A DNA stretch of 6,147 bases from an uncultured Tessaracoccus sp. (GTDB lineage Bacteria; Actinomycetota; Actinomycetes; Propionibacteriales; Propionibacteriaceae), in assembly GCF_947255005.1 (NCBI RefSeq), contig NZ_CAMYFI010000090.1:1-6147 (forward strand). Reading direction: 5' to 3'. Below the pieces are notes generated by a model. That model had not been told where the DNA came from, made no database searches, and was given only the letters and a program-made list of their open reading frames with translations. The translations under genes were made by a program, and so were the position numbers. Of the stretch, positions 5,018 through 6,147 are shown one piece after another; position 1 is the first letter of the stretch, and every line of letters starts with the position of its first letter.

Positions 5018-5956
5018 TCACTTGTACGCGACGATGCCCTTCGACACCTCGACAAGGTCGGCTCGTGAAGCGTCGGTACTGGTTATCACTATGCTATTGT
5101 TCGGCTTCTTGCCGGGATGGATGTGGCACATCTCTGTCTTCTCGTCGCCACCATCCATGGTGCCGCAGAACCCGCCTTCGAACTCCTCAACGTTCTGCAG
5201 GGTCCGACGGGCCTCGTCGCGAACTGTACGATCTTGCTGAAAATCGAAGACGACGATGGCCGTCGTTCCCTTGGAATACATCGTCAAACCGAACGCGCTC
5301 AGCTGCCAGTCACCGATTTGCTTGGGCAGGAGTGCCACGAATTCATCAAGGCCTCCCGGGTCGGTCCCAGGCTGCTGACCACCGGGCTGTTGCCCGCCAG
5401 GCTGCTGACCACCGGGCTGTTGCCCGCCAGGCTGCTGACCACCGGGCTGTTGCCCGCCAGGCTGGTCTCCACCAGGCTGCTGCCCGCCAGGCTGCTGACC
5501 ACCCGGTTCATCACCACCAGGCTGGTCACCACCAGGGGTGTCCTCACCGCCTGGCTTCTCAGTCTCCTGCGGCGTCTGAACACTCGAAGACGAAGCACCC
5601 GGCTCCGCCGTCCCGCCGTCGTCGCCCTTGAAGAAGAACACCCACACCAAAACACCAATAAGTGCCAACACCAGCACAGAAATGGCGATGATGATGCCGA
5701 CCCCCGGCCCGCGGCTGCCACCTTGCCCTTGTTCCTGCGGTGGCATACCACCCGGTGGCATACCGCCGAGACCGCCGTTCCAGCCCTGCGGTCCGCCCTG
5801 AGCGCCGTTCCAGTTCGGCGCACCGCCCTGGCCACCCTGCCACTGCCCCTGGCCTTGCGGCCCGGCAGGCGGATAACCAGACGAAGGCCGACCACCCCAC
5901 TGCTGCCCGCCATAGCCCTGCGGGCTAGCCTGACCTGAATACCCTGGTCCGCTCAT
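5018..5956 (-). CDS. Single-pass membrane protein with PGGQQ repeats, function unknown
   Basis: A 312-residue envelope protein. Residues 1-83 are a disordered Gly/Gln/Pro-rich cytoplasmic tail with scattered Tyr and Trp. Residues about 86-109 (starting VGIIIAISVLVLALIG) form one membrane helix followed by Lys110. Residues 111-140 are an acidic/Ser linker. Residues 141-195 are eleven PGG-x-x pentapeptides, mostly PGGQQ. Residues about 203-312 form a compact domain containing IGDWQLSAFG and VVFDFQQDRTVRDEARRTL, with Cys264 and Cys277 placed to form an extracellular disulfide. The fold suggests a ligand-binding or structural domain held away from the membrane by a flexible stalk. I do not recognise its family. 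The ATG is preceded by GGAGAAG. A gene 57 bases upstream on the same strand has a similar C-terminus, so the two are probably paralogues and may share an operon. Confidence 0.88.
   Translation of the reverse strand: MSGPGYSGQASPQGYGGQQWGGRPSSGYPPAGPQGQGQWQGGQGGAPNWNGAQGGPQGWNGGLGGMPPGGMPPQEQGQGGSRGPGVGIIIAISVLVLALIGVLVWVFFFKGDDGGTAEPGASSSSVQTPQETEKPGGEDTPGGDQPGGDEPGGQQPGGQQPGGDQPGGQQPGGQQPGGQQPGGQQPGGQQPGGQQPGTDPGGLDEFVALLPKQIGDWQLSAFGLTMYSKGTTAIVVFDFQQDRTVRDEARRTLQNVEEFEGGFCGTMDGGDEKTEMCHIHPGKKPNNSIVITSTDASRADLVEVSKGIVAYK
5368..5547. repeat. In-gene tandem repeat, 30-bp unit
   Basis: Three identical, adjacent 30-base copies (5368-5397, 5398-5427, 5428-5457) are followed by three increasingly diverged copies up to 5547. 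Each unit encodes two PGGQQ pentapeptides with different codons, so the DNA unit is 10 codons rather than 5. Copy-number change would keep the reading frame and alter the length of the extracellular stalk. Perfect identity of three copies points to recent expansion. Confidence 0.9.
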
Positions 5957-5963
5957 CTACTCA

Positions 5964-5970
5964 CTTCTCC
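5964..5970 (-). promoter_or_regulatory. Ribosome binding site GGAGAAG
   Basis: GGAGAAG on the minus strand, 7 bases before the ATG at 5956. It supports that start for the PGGQQ-repeat protein. Confidence 0.6.
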
Positions 5971-6013
5971 CTGTATAACACAGCCCAACTCAGGGCCCTA
6001 CACACACCGATCA

Positions 6014-6147
6014 CTACCGTGCAACCGCGATAATAGCCTTCGCTAGGGGCACCATCTCACCAATATCGGCATACCGACTCGACATCAGAAAGACTTCCCC
6101 CTGCGCCGCCTTCGGTGCGATAGCACACGTGATCACTCTCGTTTCTT
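6014..6147 (-). CDS. C-terminal end of a second, related envelope protein (start outside window)
   Basis: The minus-strand frame is open from the window edge for 43 residues and ends at TAG 6014-6016. The peptide includes ETRVITCAIAPKAAQGEVFL and, near its end, ADIGEMVPLAKAIIAVAR. It lines up with the end of the downstream PGGQQ-repeat protein: a Cys followed by a strand, a small Pro-containing turn, a hydrophobic strand, then ADIGEMVPLAKAIIA against ADLVEVSKGIVAYK. The shared Cys matches Cys277 of the neighbour. I read it as a tandem paralogue, transcribed in the same direction with a 57-base gap. The rest of the protein, including any membrane segment or repeat, cannot be seen. Confidence 0.6.
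   Translation of the reverse strand, partial: ETRVITCAIAPKAAQGEVFLMSSRYADIGEMVPLAKAIIAVAR

Noticed and set aside
5368..5547. CRISPR-like array
   Set aside because: The 30-base repeats are directly adjacent with no spacers, and they are in frame within a protein gene.
5117..5938. Plus-strand Leu/Thr/Arg-repeat open frame opposite the PGGQQ protein
   Set aside because: Its repeats are only the antisense reading of the 30-bp units. The minus frame has a start site with a ribosome binding site, a membrane helix and a folded domain.
5972..5977. TATACA as a -10 box for the 5956 gene (minus strand)
   Set aside because: The predicted transcript start would fall inside the GGAGAAG ribosome binding site and cut it. 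Co-transcription with the upstream gene is equally likely, and no -35 is visible.

Overview
The window is GC-rich DNA from an actinobacterium. The evidence is strong GC bias at third codon positions, GTG starts, a cysS-rlmB gene pair as in mycobacteria and other Actinomycetota, a basic N-terminal extension on RlmB that begins MPGNS, and promoters with a TANNNT -10 box but no clear -35. The long form of serine hydroxymethyltransferase points weakly towards the Propionibacteriaceae. That placement is an inference from memory and was not searched.

Layout. Positions 1-1504 (+) hold the 3' end of cysS and the whole of rlmB, translationally coupled by a TGATG overlap. Positions 1505-2230 are an accessory-looking gap of about 725 bases. 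It contains a small two-helix membrane ORF (minus strand), a probably frameshifted small hydrophobic ORF (minus strand), a diverged second copy of the rlmB 3' end (2030-2133, plus strand) and a long imperfect hairpin (2131-2207). Positions 2231-3379 (minus) encode a lipoprotein of unknown function with a Tat-like signal. A compact divergent promoter region (3380-3476) separates it from glyA (3477-4913, +), which ends near a 16-bp hairpin terminator. Positions 5018-5956 (minus) encode a single-pass membrane protein with a Gly/Gln/Pro-rich cytoplasmic tail, extracellular PGGQQ repeats and a small C-terminal domain. Positions 6014-6147 (minus) hold the end of another gene, whose last 40 or so residues resemble the end of its neighbour.

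How it fits together. cysS, rlmB and glyA are housekeeping genes for cysteinyl-tRNA synthesis, 23S rRNA 2'-O-methylation and serine/glycine/one-carbon metabolism. The lipoprotein and the repeat-containing membrane proteins are envelope proteins with no function I can assign. The most unusual feature is the 1505-2230 gap. It looks like the scar of a recombination or insertion event at the 3' end of rlmB, with two small hydrophobic ORFs caught between the live and relict copies of the gene end. I found no complete new defence or mobile system.
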